From: Chromera velia | Taxonomy: Eukaryota > Sar > Chromeraceae | Assembly: GCA_018398765.1 (NCBI GenBank) | Contig: JAHBMJ010001998.1 | Location: 81,848-99,783, forward strand | Direction of reading: 5' to 3' | Length of the DNA: 17,936 nt | In this document: positions 1 through 8,735 of the stretch, one piece after another | Layout: the number at the start of each line of letters is the position of its first letter | Position numbering within the stretch: the first letter of the stretch is position 1 | The notes under the pieces: model-generated | What the model saw: only the letters and a program-made list of their open reading frames with translations | Databases searched by the model: none | Told to the model about the DNA's origin: nothing | Made by a program: the position numbers and the translations under genes

Positions 1-110
1 ATGCTTCCTTCCTTCCTTCCTTACTTACTTACTTCGTTCGCTCGTTCCTTCTTTTTGTCTCCCCTTTTTTCCCTGTTCTTTCTTCCTTTCTTCCTTCCTT
101 CCTCTGTCAG
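1..110. repeat. Imperfect TTCC/TTAC/TTTC tetranucleotide microsatellite
   Basis: TTCC and TTAC units run from the left edge, followed by degenerate TTCG and TTTC units and another CTTCCTTCCTTCC stretch. It sits in probable intron sequence. Confidence 0.8.
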
Positions 111-254
111 AAACTATCTGTCCGCATCCTTCTTCGTGATTCATTCGTCTATTCACTCTTTATCATTTTAACCTCTCTGGTTTTCTGCCGTTTTCCTCTC
201 CTCTGCGTCCCCTCCCCATTCCCTTTTGGTTCTGTTTGCTGCTGATGTCTTTTT

Positions 255-287
255 CCTCCTCCTCCTCCTCCTCCTCCTCCTCCTCCT
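255..287. repeat. CCT trinucleotide microsatellite
   Basis: About eleven consecutive CCT units on the plus strand within pyrimidine-rich non-coding sequence. The poly-Ser, poly-Leu and poly-Gly frames over it are artefacts of the repeat. Confidence 0.9.
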
Positions 288-451
288 CTCGTCTGCTCTC
301 CTTCTTTGCATGTGCGTGCGCGTATGCTTACTCTCTCAGTCTGCATGTCCTTCTTTCTTTCTTTCTGCCTTCCTGTCTACGGCACCCTTTGCGACCTCCT
401 TTCCTCTTTTGGAAAGAATAAATGAATGAATCGATGAGCAAATCCATGCAG

Positions 452-3163
452 ACGCTCTCGTTCGCACGGAGCACCGTCTTGGCCTGCTCGGAGGCTGCTC
501 TCCTGCGCGGGTGCCTTCTGGGCATGCAGGGTCTGTGGGGTGCGGGGGGGTTGCCTTTGTGCCTTCCTTCCTTTCTTTCTTTGTTTGTTGCTGTCTTCCT
601 TCCGATCTAACTGGCAGGGGCAGGGCAGGGCAAGAACATGCGGTGCACCTCTCCCTTTCTCTCTCTCGTTGAGTATGTGTGAGCATTGCTCGGCGCAATA
701 CGCTTATTTTAAGTCAAAATTTCTCATGAAAGTCTCGCTTTTCGTTTCCCCTCTGCTCTCCTCTCTTTACCTCCTTAGCTTGATTGATATTGCATCAGCG
801 TCCTTTTCCTCCCTTCTTCTTTGTTCGGCTTTTTCTCCTCTCGTCTGTCCGGCATCGAATGGGTTCTTCTCAGTCTGCTCGCAGCAACAAAAGTGGTGGA
901 GCTCGTGCGTGCGTGTGTGTGTGTGTGGCTTCACTTTGCGGTGCCTTTCTGTTTGCTCTTTCGTTTTCGTGCTTTTATTCTTTTTTATGAGATGGTTTCA
1001 ACAGAAACCAGGCAGCGTGAGATCTTCCATGCATGAAACGACCAGAGCCTGAGTGAAAATTTCCGCGCAATCTGCTTCCTTGCAGGCGAGTATGTGAGGT
1101 GCTCTCTCCATCTGCGGAAAGCATGGAACGGCTACTGCAAGGCCGAACAAATCGCTGCAGCACTTGCGTGAGTTAGTCGGCCTGCCTTTCTTTTTCTGCA
1201 TCCCTTTGTATGTTTTGAGAACCACCCAGAGGTTGCTTCGGAAACCGTATGCCGAGACAAGAAAAGTAAAAAAGCTCTTTTTTGCGCGTTGTGAACTTTG
1301 TTCTCATCTCATCTCTTCTCTTCTCACGGGCTCTCTGAACTTTTTTTTTTCGGACAATCAGGTCATGCATACTCTCTTTTGTTTCCTTGAGCCTGCAGGC
1401 ACTTGGAGACGTTGAGCCTTTCCCTTCAACCCTCCTCTCCGTCTCTGTCCTCGGCCTCTGCCTCTCCCAAGGGGGGAGGGTTCTTGATGGCTGATGAGGC
1501 GGCGGGCCCAGGCACCGGCTGGAGGGCCCCGGTGGATCTATTGAGGGACATGGGGGGAGGGGGCGGTGCAAGTTCTGTGGGGGGGCAGTCCCCCTCTCCC
1601 TCTCAATCTCAGAATCAGAATCGTGGCAGGCGAGGCGGCGGCTTCAGAAAACGGGGGGGGGCAGAGGAGAGACAAGCCGCAGAGTTCCTTCCGCCCCCCT
1701 CCGTGGTCGTGGAAGCTTCAGAGAGTCGGGACTCAGATGCGATGTTACGGTTTGGTCGGGGCGTCCTTTTGCTTGGGCTGTCTCTTGTGCCCCCCTCGTT
1801 GGGTCGGGCTGTGGAGGCATGGGGCTTCAAAGGGGATCAACAGAGAGGGCTGCAGCTCTTGTATGGGGTCGCAGAGTCGCCCGGACTTCGAAATTCCGTC
1901 TCTTTCCCGTGGGCTCTGACTGCCCTTGTTGGGTATTTGGTATTCTACATTCCAGATTTTGTTACAGGGCGGGCGGTGAGGTTGCACGAGGCCTCTTGCC
2001 TGATTGCCCTTGCAGGACAACAGGAGCGGCTCCATAGATCGGTCCCGCTTCAGTTCTTGAATGGGTTGGTGCTGCAAAAGGCAGGAAGACTCGATGAAGC
2101 GGGGAGTGCTTTTGAAGAGACGGCAAGTCTGATGGCCGGAGCGGGAGGGGGAGAGGGGACAGACAGTTCACCCCAGTCTCTCTCTGTCTTTCCGTCTCCC
2201 TCACTCGGTCCGGGTCTGAGGCTCTGTCCTCGCTTGGCCTTTGCCAGAGGTTGGACCTCCTTCCTGAATTTCGAGTGGGAGGCCGCAAGGGAGCTGCTTG
2301 AGACTTACCTATCCCTTTTTTCAACTTCTTGTGAGGGAACGAATACACCACACAACACGGGGGGAAGCGACGTTTCGGGGTCTGCTTCGGAGTTGGAAGG
2401 TCTGTGTCATTGTGTTGTCATGCCCCGGCCTACAGATGCGATGTGTTCTGCTGCTTTTTGATCCTGCATGTGTGTCCCGTTGGGCGGTGTTTGCAGTCTG
2501 GTTGGAATGCATTTTGGCGAGTGCACAGTGAAACATCTACAGTCTCCTCTGCGGTGTCTGTACCTTTGTCTGTCTGTCTGTCTCGTTCTCCATCGCTCCC
2601 TCAAAATTTGTGAATGCCGAGATTCTGTGTGGGTTCTCCTCTTTGTGGGTGCATGGATGGATGTAGGGGTGTGTGTGTATATACGGGTACCCATGTGTCG
2701 CCTCCTCCTTCGTGCAGAGGTGGAGAAGAGGCCTCTGTGCTGCCTTCTTCTGGGCGTCTCCTTGATGATCGGAGGGCAGCGTCAGGGGGGACAGGCGGTG
2801 CTGCAAGAGGCTATGAAGGTCAGTCATTCAAAAGACTGCTGTCTTTCTTTACTCACGCCCCGCTTCTTAATAATTTTCTCTTCGGATGTCTCCCTTTGTG
2901 CTGCCGGCCTTCTTCTTTTAGGTACTAGTCTTTTTTTCTTTTTTTCCGTTCGTGTGGCTGATTTTCTTTCTGCCCAGAGAGAAGGCTTCTGCGTGGAGAG
3001 GACACATCATCTGATTGCTACACATACCGTACCATCCTCTTCCTCTCTCCATGTCTTCCGTCCAGTTTGCCTCGAGTCACACCAAACGATCACGCTGTTT
3101 TGGTAGACCTGCGCGTGCTTACATACAAGTCTGTTGTAACTTCTGTGATATCTCTAGGGTTCC

Positions 3164-3197
<34 letters not shown>

Positions 3198-3199
3198 CA

Positions 3200-3234
<35 letters not shown>

Positions 3235-6200
3235 TACGTGTGTGTGTGTGTGTGTGTGTGTGCGTGTGTGTGCGTGTGTGTGTGTGTTGTCCCGGGTTAA
3301 AATTTTCTGACCACCGACACGCCGACTATGAGTCTCCATGCAGAGCTGCGCACTCACGAAGGCAGACCGTTGGGTGTCCCGCAAAGCGAACAGATTCATG
3401 CGGAGGTAAGTAGGTGAGTGAGTGCGTGAGTGTGTGAGCGTGAAAGTACGTTTGTGAGCACACCTGAGTGTAAGGTGTTTCAAAGTGAATGACAGAACGA
3501 GGGAAACGGTTCCCTGCCAGTCGAAAAACATGCTGGTCTTCTGTACCTTTCCCCTGTTTCTTCCATATGCTGACTGCCTCCGTTGCATGTGTGTCTGTCT
3601 ACCTTCTGCTTCTTCCACTGGCCCCTCCCGTTCGCAGACAGCATGCAAGTCTATTCCCCCTGGAGCTTGCTTACTTGCTTGGACAGACTGAGGGTTCCAA
3701 CAGGGAGTGGCACGAGAGAGCGCTGAAACATATCGACGCGGTCGGTCAGTGAGAGAGAGAGAAAGAGAGACAGAGACAGAGACAGAGAGGGACAGAGCTG
3801 CTCCGTCGGGGGTGATTTTTCTACTGCACGTTTGGTCGGCTCTGAGGTTTTTATTCAGCCTCTGCAGGGGATTCCATGTTTGATCAATCAATGTCTTCAT
3901 TAGAATGTGAAGTCAACACCCAGGGTCACCAAGCTGCTGTGGACGGTCAAATGGAAGGGCCGGCGTTCAAAAGGCGGCATGCATTGTTCCTCCTTCACTT
4001 TCTTCCGAGCTAGAGGAGCTGCCTGAGGGAGGACAGGCTTCTTTTTATCTTTCTTCGTTCGAATATTTGTATTAAAAGAAGACCGCGTGTTCGTTTTGCT
4101 TCCTCGCTTCCTTGATTGATTGATTGATTGATTGATGCATGGCGTTTGCAGATTCGCATCCAAAGCCCCCCGTCTCCCCCCAACGACAAAAACAGGGGCT
4201 CGTGGTTGTCCTTCCTTCCCCTTCCCCTTTCTCTATTCTCACAAACCAGCCAACCAACAGCAGCAGCACAAAGAGACGAACCGAGAGAGCCCCCAACTCA
4301 GAGGGGCCGCAGGCAAAAGGAAAGAGAAACGCTGGGTGAATCAGGAAGCACCTCTGCTTCTTCATCAAAAAACCTTGCCGCCGGGGGGGAAGAAGAACTG
4401 GAGGGGGACGGGAAAGCAAAGGGACAGCCCACGCCTGCGTGCACTCCAGATGAGTGGGCTGTATACCAGGTCGTCAGAGGTCAATCAGCTCTCCTTACCC
4501 GGAGATGTGCTTCCTTCCTTAATACAGAAACTGAGTCTTGTATTCATATTGTAGCACACTTCACTGCATTTTGCTTCGTCGTCTTGTACTTCTGTGGGGG
4601 GAGATCTGCATGGGATTCTTTTTTTCTTTTACTTTTGTGGGGGAGATCTGCATGTGCTGGTCTGTCTGAGGACAGATCTTCCGACGTTGTCACGCTCTTC
4701 CTTTCATCGTTCCTTTATTCTTTCCTGCCTTTTTCTCATCTGTCACATTCAACACACTGCTTCAACTTCGTGACGGCAATCACATTGCAGGGGCGTTGCT
4801 GAGCAGGTTGGGGTCACTTCGAGAAGCGGGTGGGTCGGTCGGTCAGTCAGAATGTGTGTGCGTGTCTTTCAGCTCGTGGCCAGGGAAAAATGAATTGAAA
4901 ATATCAAGCGGGGGACGCACTGCGCAGGGTTCACGAAGTTGAAGGAGGACTGATTCTTTGTTTTTTTTTTTTTTTAAGGCGAGATTCAGTGGATTCACTA
5001 GTTTCACGCTGTTTTTCTTTTGTTTTGTTTTGTTTGGGGCCCTCTCTGTCTTTCCCTATCTCTTTTGCTTCCAGTCAGTACCAGTTCGTTTCGTTGATTC
5101 TTCCTTCACACGGTACCGGGCCTGCTGTTCCTTCCTCGCGTTCTCTCTCTTCCGGTGCCCCCTCTTTCTCTTTCCCCACCACCTCTGTGTGTAGGGGGGG
5201 GTGGAGGGGTCTGTCTTTGGGTCTGCCTGAACAGCAAATGCTCTCTCTCTCTCTACACACTTGCAGTTTCGTGTCTGAAGGAGACCCTCGCACAGCAGAT
5301 GGAGTTGCAAGAAGAGACGTGGACGGGCCCCTTTGCGCATTTTGAGCTCTCGACCGTCCTCTCTTCAGGAAGAGACTGGGATGCAGCGGCAGATCAACTC
5401 AAAGCAGCAAAACGGTTAGTTGATTGGTTGGTTGCACAAGAAGTGCCAAGAATAGCAAGAAGGGCGAAAAGTGTTTTCCAGTTTCTTAGCTTGAACGTGC
5501 ACGGATGGATATCAGTGTGTGACGACCAGCGCGGCCTCTCTTTCTTGATCACAGTCATTCTTCTGCCGTCTTCCCAGTCTATCGACGCAAACCAAATTCA
5601 CGTTGGGGGTGACTTGTTGAAGTCCCGGGATGTTCAGTTTTTGTTGCGTTGCGTAAGGGAGGAGAAGGAAATGGGTCTGCTGATTTCTCTCGATGGTGTT
5701 CTTTCCTCTCCTGCAGGTGCAAAAAATTTGACTTCAGGAGAACTCTGAACTTGAAAATAAGCGCTGGTAGGTGGGGGGGCAGGTCGGGGTGACGAGTGAC
5801 GCAGAGTGCTGCTGGGATTTGAATGTTTACATTTTGCGTTCCTTTCCAAACGAAACGCATGAGCAAAGAAAGCATGTCTGTTCAAAAGGGAAGACCTGTT
5901 CGCAGAGACAAAGTTTGTGTGCGCTAATCTGCTGTCCTTTGTTGAAGTTCCGCTCGATTGCTTTCAGTTTTCCCCTTCAAAGCCTCCACAGAGGCTCCAC
6001 GCGTTCATCGTGTAGATCAGCTTGCGGTTTGAGCTCCGTTTTTCGGTTCGTTCAATCGAGTTGGATGGGGCCGGTACAATCTCATTCCAGTCGGTAAGGT
6101 GCTGTGAATCCCCTTTTATGTACTGCGCCCTTTTCCATAAGAAGCATCAGTCTAGGTTTACTTTCAAATTCTCTCCGTGAAATCTGGTGATGTTGCTCGC

Positions 6201-6252
6201 AGCTGCTGCTTTCATTGAGAGGGAACAACAACGTGAAGTTTCACTACCATAA
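452..6252 (+). CDS. TTC39/Iml2-like tetratricopeptide-repeat protein (DUF3808 family), 11 exons, 5' end off-window
   Basis: Family call: the joined product (680 residues in the window) follows the TTC39 order. A helix like VLACSEAALLRGCLLGMQ comes first, then an YVRCSLHLRKAW segment, then the hallmark FGRGVLLLGLSLVPP (about residue 172) with GFKGDQQRGLQLL after it. TPR-like helices follow, then TKADRWVSRKANRFM, PLELAYLLGQ, ALLSRLGSLREA, FAHFELSTVLSSGRDWDAAA and a charged C-terminus. TTC39 relatives are helical TPR scaffolds; yeast Iml2 is linked to lipid-droplet and inclusion-body handling. No enzymatic motif is visible. Two low-complexity inserts interrupt the fold: about residues 57-165 (Ser/Gly/Pro-rich) and about 477-570. 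The stop is TAA at 6250-6252. The start codon is not in the window. The TTG at 1403 is not a start, because the frame runs back through a splice junction. The family call is fairly sure; the cellular role is inferred only. Confidence 0.85.
3167..3288. repeat. Compound dinucleotide microsatellite (TC)n-(GT)n-(GA)n-(GT)n inside an intron
   Basis: Within intron 2819-3343 a TC run (3167-3194) is followed by a TG run (about 3200-3215), a GA run (about 3216-3234) and a long GT run with interspersed GCGT (about 3238-3288). TC and GA are complementary, so the transcript could fold into a long stem with the GU stretch in its loop. Confidence 0.9.
3747..3790. repeat. GA/CAGAGA purine microsatellite just after a splice donor
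   Basis: GAGAGA and GACAGA units start within ten bases of the donor at 3741, in intron 3741-4151. Confidence 0.8.
4112..4136. repeat. TTGA tetranucleotide array next to a splice acceptor
   Basis: Six TTGA units lie 15-40 bases upstream of the acceptor at 4150-4151 of the TTC39-like gene, where a branch point and pyrimidine tract would be expected. The repeated TTGAT could supply branch-point adenines, though this is only inference. Confidence 0.85.
4588..4654. repeat. Local imperfect duplication around GGGGGAGATCTGCATG in an intron
   Basis: Two copies of ACTTYTGTGGGGGAGATCTGCATG-type sequence lie at 4588-4612 and 4631-4654, about 43 nt apart, in intron 4480-4790. The first copy has one extra G and a C for T. 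This looks like a recent slippage or tandem duplication. Confidence 0.75.
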
Positions 6253-6471
6253 AGAAATGAGATGTTTGCCTACCTTACAGTGACTAGCAGTTTACTAATT
6301 AAATCAGCCTGATAGACTTGGTATAAACTGACTCATATTCACAACAAGCATATAATTGTAAATTTATGTTTTTGAACATAAAAAAAGTAATAAGTTAAAA
6401 CTGTGAGTTTAGAAACACTAGTATAGTTAACTCAGCTTTTGGGATATATACGTGTTAGTAGTTGAATTATA

Positions 6472-6479
6472 GCTTTTCT
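6472..6479. repeat. Left copy of 8-bp target-site duplication GCTTTTCT
   Basis: GCTTTTCT directly abuts the left terminal inverted repeat and is repeated exactly at 7200-7207. Confidence 0.85.
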
Positions 6480-6601
6480 CTAGGCGACGCACAGTGGTAA
6501 AAAAAAAAAAATCTGAAAACGTCTATTCTTTTTTTTTTAATTTAAAATTTTATTGTATATGTAAAAAAAAATAAAGGTTAAATGACTAGCTTCAACTAGA
6601 G

Positions 6602-6928
6602 TCTGAATCATATCTAGGATCCCCGTATAAAGATGCTGAAGACGAGGGGGAGAAGGAGGATGAGCAAGGTGATGATGCAGATGCAGCGGCCAGCCGTGAA
6701 AATATGTTCAACCAAGAGCATGAGTCGATACCGCGTGGGGATGATACTGAAGTGGCTACAGAACTTACGAGAAAGAAAAGGCGGATGCAAGTCAATGTAA
6801 ATGAAAAACAAGAAGACATGGTTAGTTTTTTTAATAAACACAGCAAAGAGAAGAGAGAAAAGTCTGGTGACAGTGCAGTTGAACAAGGGAAAAAAGATCG
6901 GTTGGTCCGTGTTCAACAAAGTCGATGA
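6602..6928 (+). CDS. Unrecognised charged reading frame inside the 720-bp element (possible exon or captured fragment)
   Basis: A frame of 108 codons plus a TGA stop follows a splice-acceptor-like TTCAACTAG (6590-6598). The peptide has an acidic start (SESYLGSPYKDAEDEGEKED), a later basic TRKKRRMQVN patch and a Lys/Glu-rich end. Codon content is richer in G than the flanking AT-rich sequence, and the first ATG in frame is at 6704. It resembles no transposase I know. It could be a remnant N-terminal transposase exon, a captured host exon, or chance. Confidence 0.25.
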   Translation, partial: SESYLGSPYKDAEDEGEKEDEQGDDADAAASRENMFNQEHESIPRGDDTEVATELTRKKRRMQVNVNEKQEDMVSFFNKHSKEKREKSGDSAVEQGKKDRLVRVQQSR

Positions 6929-6940
6929 TGGAATGATAAA

Positions 6941-6964
6941 GACACTAGTAGAGACACTAGTAGA
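6941..6964. repeat. Tandem pair of GACACTAGTAGA
   Basis: Two perfect adjacent 12-nt copies lie just 3' of the charged reading frame inside the 720-bp element. They are followed by CTAG-rich sequence to about 7015. Confidence 0.85.
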
Positions 6965-7090
6965 GACAAACGTACAATAGTAACTAGGACTAGAACTAGG
7001 GTTAAAACTAGGGTTGAAAGATGTTTAAAACTTTGAGTTGAGTAATAAGTTTGCGAGGAAGTTAGTTTAAAAGTACTTCTAAAAGGTGCT

Positions 7091-7110
7091 CCTCTAGGTG
7101 CTCCTAGAGG
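7091..7110. repeat. Perfect 8-bp stem hairpin CCTCTAGG-TGCT-CCTAGAGG
   Basis: The arms at 7091-7098 and 7103-7110 are exact reverse complements with a 4-nt loop. They are embedded in three AGGTGCT units near the right end of the 720-bp element. Confidence 0.8.
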
Positions 7111-7199
7111 TGCTTTAGGAAATCCTTCGTAGAAAAAAAGAAAAAAAAAAATCTGGAAAGGTCTATTTTTTTTTTTTTTTACCACTGTGCGTCGCCTAG

Positions 7200-7207
7200 G
7201 CTTTTCT
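7200..7207. repeat. Right copy of 8-bp target-site duplication GCTTTTCT
   Basis: Identical to 6472-6479 and directly abuts the right terminal inverted repeat. Confidence 0.85.
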
Positions 7208-7244
7208 ATCATTTTAAATTACACATTATTTTATAATAGGTTAA

Positions 7245-7410
7245 TTTACTTTAGAATTTATCCTGTATAAAAATTAGTGAATTTACTAATAAATTTAAGT
7301 GCACTGGCATTTACTTGAATTTATACATGAATTTAAGTAGTGATTGAATTTAAATGAATTTACGTGAATTTAAATGGATTTACATGTGAATTTTGAATGT
7401 AAATTCACTC
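7245..7410. repeat. Degenerate GAATTTA-type AT-rich repetition
   Basis: Many copies of GAATTTA/AAATTTA, separated by 4-12 nt, recur through this stretch (GAATTTAAGT, GAATTTAAAT, GAATTTACGT, GGATTTACAT). It looks like a decayed tandem array. Confidence 0.5.
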
Positions 7411-7726
7411 TACAATATATAAAAGAATATTATAAAAAAGTCTCCTAGTATAGCGTTCATTCTGACACTAAAAAACCTATAAAATTTAAAATAAAACACC
7501 ATTTCACTATAAACAGTATTCTAACCTATAGATTCTAACATAAATTAAAATTAATCGGATATTTGGATTACCAATGATTTTTAATTAAAAATTCTATTTT
7601 CTACTTAACTTTGAAAATTTTATAATTACACACGTTAACATACGTTTATGGCTAGGTTTATGGCTACCTCCTCTATAGTACCTCCTCCTTGTCCTCATGA
7701 TCCCAATTTAATGTTCTTCACTAAAA

Positions 7727-7873
7727 TCACCAAAAAACCTGCGGACGCAGCGAAAACGCCTCATCCATCCGTATGGCTTCCCCAATCAACATGAGTCCTT
7801 CGTGCACGTTTTCGTCCCTAGGGACGCCGAACTTTGGAGACTCGGCCATCATGGCGCGATCCATCTCTTTCAT
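7727..7873 (-). CDS. Short coding-like segment at the edge of the AT-rich island (possible broken exon)
   Basis: Read on the minus strand, an ATG at 7873 opens a 48-residue frame, MKEMDRAMMAESPKFGVPRD followed by ENVHEGLMLIGEAIRMDEAF and SLRPQVFW, ending TGA at 7727-7729. The balanced amino-acid mix is unlike the low-complexity frames nearby. A GT donor-like site follows the CAG codon at 7739. That point coincides with the switch to AT-rich sequence, so the segment may be an exon whose downstream part was displaced, or a small independent gene. Family unknown. Confidence 0.3.
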   Translation of the reverse strand: MKEMDRAMMAESPKFGVPRDENVHEGLMLIGEAIRMDEAFSLRPQVFW

Positions 7874-7971
7874 TCACTGCCTTTAATTTGGAAAAGGCGA
7901 TTTGCCTAGCTCTGCCTTTTCTCTCTTCCTTTCAGACAGACGTTGTTCTTCCTCTGCCTTGACTGTATTAG

Positions 7972-8735
7972 TCAAGAGGCAGTTAGGGCAGTGGGCCCCA
8001 AAGAGAAGTCCATACGCAAATCCAAAACCTCGTACTTCAGCCCCTCCCCTGCCCCCACCACCTCTTGAAAGAAAGGCACTACTTGATGCGCAGAGAGAGA
8101 GAGGTCAAGTGTGCGAAGGGATGGGTCTTTACACGCCCCGAGTGCCCTTACCTCCGCTTCTTGTACGTCCATCGGGACAACACGGAGACCCGTCACCTGA
8201 AGTTTGGGGGGGCATGTAGGAGCGCTGAGAGCCCCGAGAAAGGTGGTGACTGCCTGTTTGTTTGAAACCGTCCCTTTTCTTGCGTCTTTCACGTTTAACG
8301 CTTTCAGCTGGGGGGCAGCATCTGAACACAAAGCCTTTCCGAGGGCGCCCAGAAAAGCACCCTTACATGCATTCCCCCCTAAGTCAAGAACCTCCAAATT
8401 TTCCAAGTCCCCCTTTCCGATTGCCCCTGCCAGAGGCCTGACGTCCGCATCCTCGAGGCCGCACTCTCTCAGCAACCGTACGTGGAGAGACGGCAGATTG
8501 TTCACGCACAACACTGAAGACAGATCTTCTATCCCTCCTACCCCCCCAATTTTGTTGCCTGAAAGGTTTATGGTTTCAATTCTCAAACATCCCCCCCTGA
8601 CCGCCCCGCAAAGGCTTCTCAGCCCCTGCCCGTTCAGTCCTGTCCCCTCGAGGTCAAGAGTGTGAAGACAAGAAACCGTCGAAGCCCTCAGTCCCTCCCC
8701 CACTGTCCGGATTCCTTCAGGGCCGAGAGGGTTGC
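7972..8735 (-). CDS. Leucine-rich-repeat protein, RNase-inhibitor-like repeats, C-terminal exon
   Basis: The minus-strand exon encodes 253 residues ending in TGA at 7972-7974. Repeats of about 28 residues are visible: LHTLDLEGTGLNGQGLRSL, IETINLSGNKIGGVGGIEDL, LEVLDLGGNACKGAFLGAL, LKALNVKD and LRTLDLSLSA. The LDLxGNxLGxxG pattern is of the RI/NLRC type, a protein-interaction solenoid; no catalytic or NTPase domain is in this exon. I extended it upstream of the GTG at 8703 because NPLGPEGIRT continues the repeat. A good acceptor (pyrimidine tract, then CGCATGCAG) ends at 8736, leaving phase 1. The rest of the gene should lie at higher coordinates. The last repeat is degenerate, so a further 3' exon is possible but not evident. 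Confidence 0.75.

Larger units (their letters stand above)
1..451. other. Pyrimidine-rich non-coding stretch, probably intron upstream of the first visible TTC39-like exon
   Basis: The plus strand is dominated by C and T, with TTCC/TTTC runs at the left edge and a CCT array at 255-287. It ends in a splice acceptor at 450-451 (CATGCAG). I found no segment here resembling the N-terminal part of the TTC39 family, so the earlier exons should lie left of the window. The reading frames across it are low-complexity by-products of the microsatellites. Confidence 0.6.
452..6252 (+). other. Exon-intron map of the TTC39-like gene
   Basis: Exons: 452-530, 1086-1167, 1399-2399, 2718-2818, 3344-3405, 3638-3740, 4152-4479, 4791-4829, 5267-5414, 5717-5766, 6203-6252. 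Every intron starts GT and ends AG; donors include GTGAGT (1168), GTCAGT (2819), GTAAGT (3406) and GTAGGT (5767). Exon lengths sum to 2043 nt, exactly 681 codons with the stop, and each phase matches the next. Split codons are Gly at 530/1086, Ala at 1167/1399, Glu at 2399/2718, Arg at 3405/3638, Gly at 4479/4791, Val at 4829/5267, Arg at 5414/5717 and Ala at 5766/6203. The weakest boundaries are the donor at 3741 (GTCGGT; an alternative GTCAGT lies at 3745) and the acceptor before 4152. The large exon 1399-2399 could hide a further intron in its low-complexity part. Confidence 0.75.
6480..7199. mobile_element. 720-bp inverted-repeat DNA transposon (non-autonomous, 8-bp target duplication)
   Basis: The ends are perfect 20-bp inverted repeats: CTAGGCGACGCACAGTGGTA at 6480-6499 and its exact reverse complement at 7180-7199. 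GCTTTTCT flanks both sides directly (6472-6479, 7200-7207), so the boundaries are fixed to the base. Long A or T runs follow each terminus inward. An 8-bp duplication is typical of hAT, P and Merlin-type DNA transposons. The terminal bases do not clearly match the usual hAT start, so the superfamily is open. No transposase domain is visible. One open stretch at 6602-6928 is charged and unrecognised. The intact termini and duplication suggest fairly recent insertion into the AT-rich island. Confidence 0.88.
6253..7738. other. AT-rich island between the TTC39-like gene and the minus-strand LRR region
   Basis: Composition changes soon after the TTC39-like stop codon to AT-rich sequence with A and T runs. 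It changes back sharply near 7739-7741, where GC-richer sequence resumes. Apart from the inverted-repeat element at 6480-7199, the island holds no recognised gene. From about 7245 to 7410 it carries a degenerate GAATTTA-type repetition. The island may be one or more decayed mobile elements; I found no outer terminal repeats to prove it. Confidence 0.6.

Noticed and set aside
149-1052. Long low-complexity frames on both strands over the CT-rich left end
   Set aside because: They are Ser/Leu/Phe or Arg/Lys/Glu runs created by microsatellites. Only 452-530 has TTC39-like content with splice sites and matching phase.
1403-2461. A 352-residue gene starting at 1403 and ending at 2461
   Set aside because: The start would be TTG, and the frame continues upstream through a phase-matched acceptor. 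The tail after 2399 reads into an intron.
6984-7014. Interstitial telomere-like repeat (CTAGGGTTAAAACTAGGGTT)
   Set aside because: There are only two imperfect units inside a CTAG-rich stretch, with no regular TTTAGGG array.
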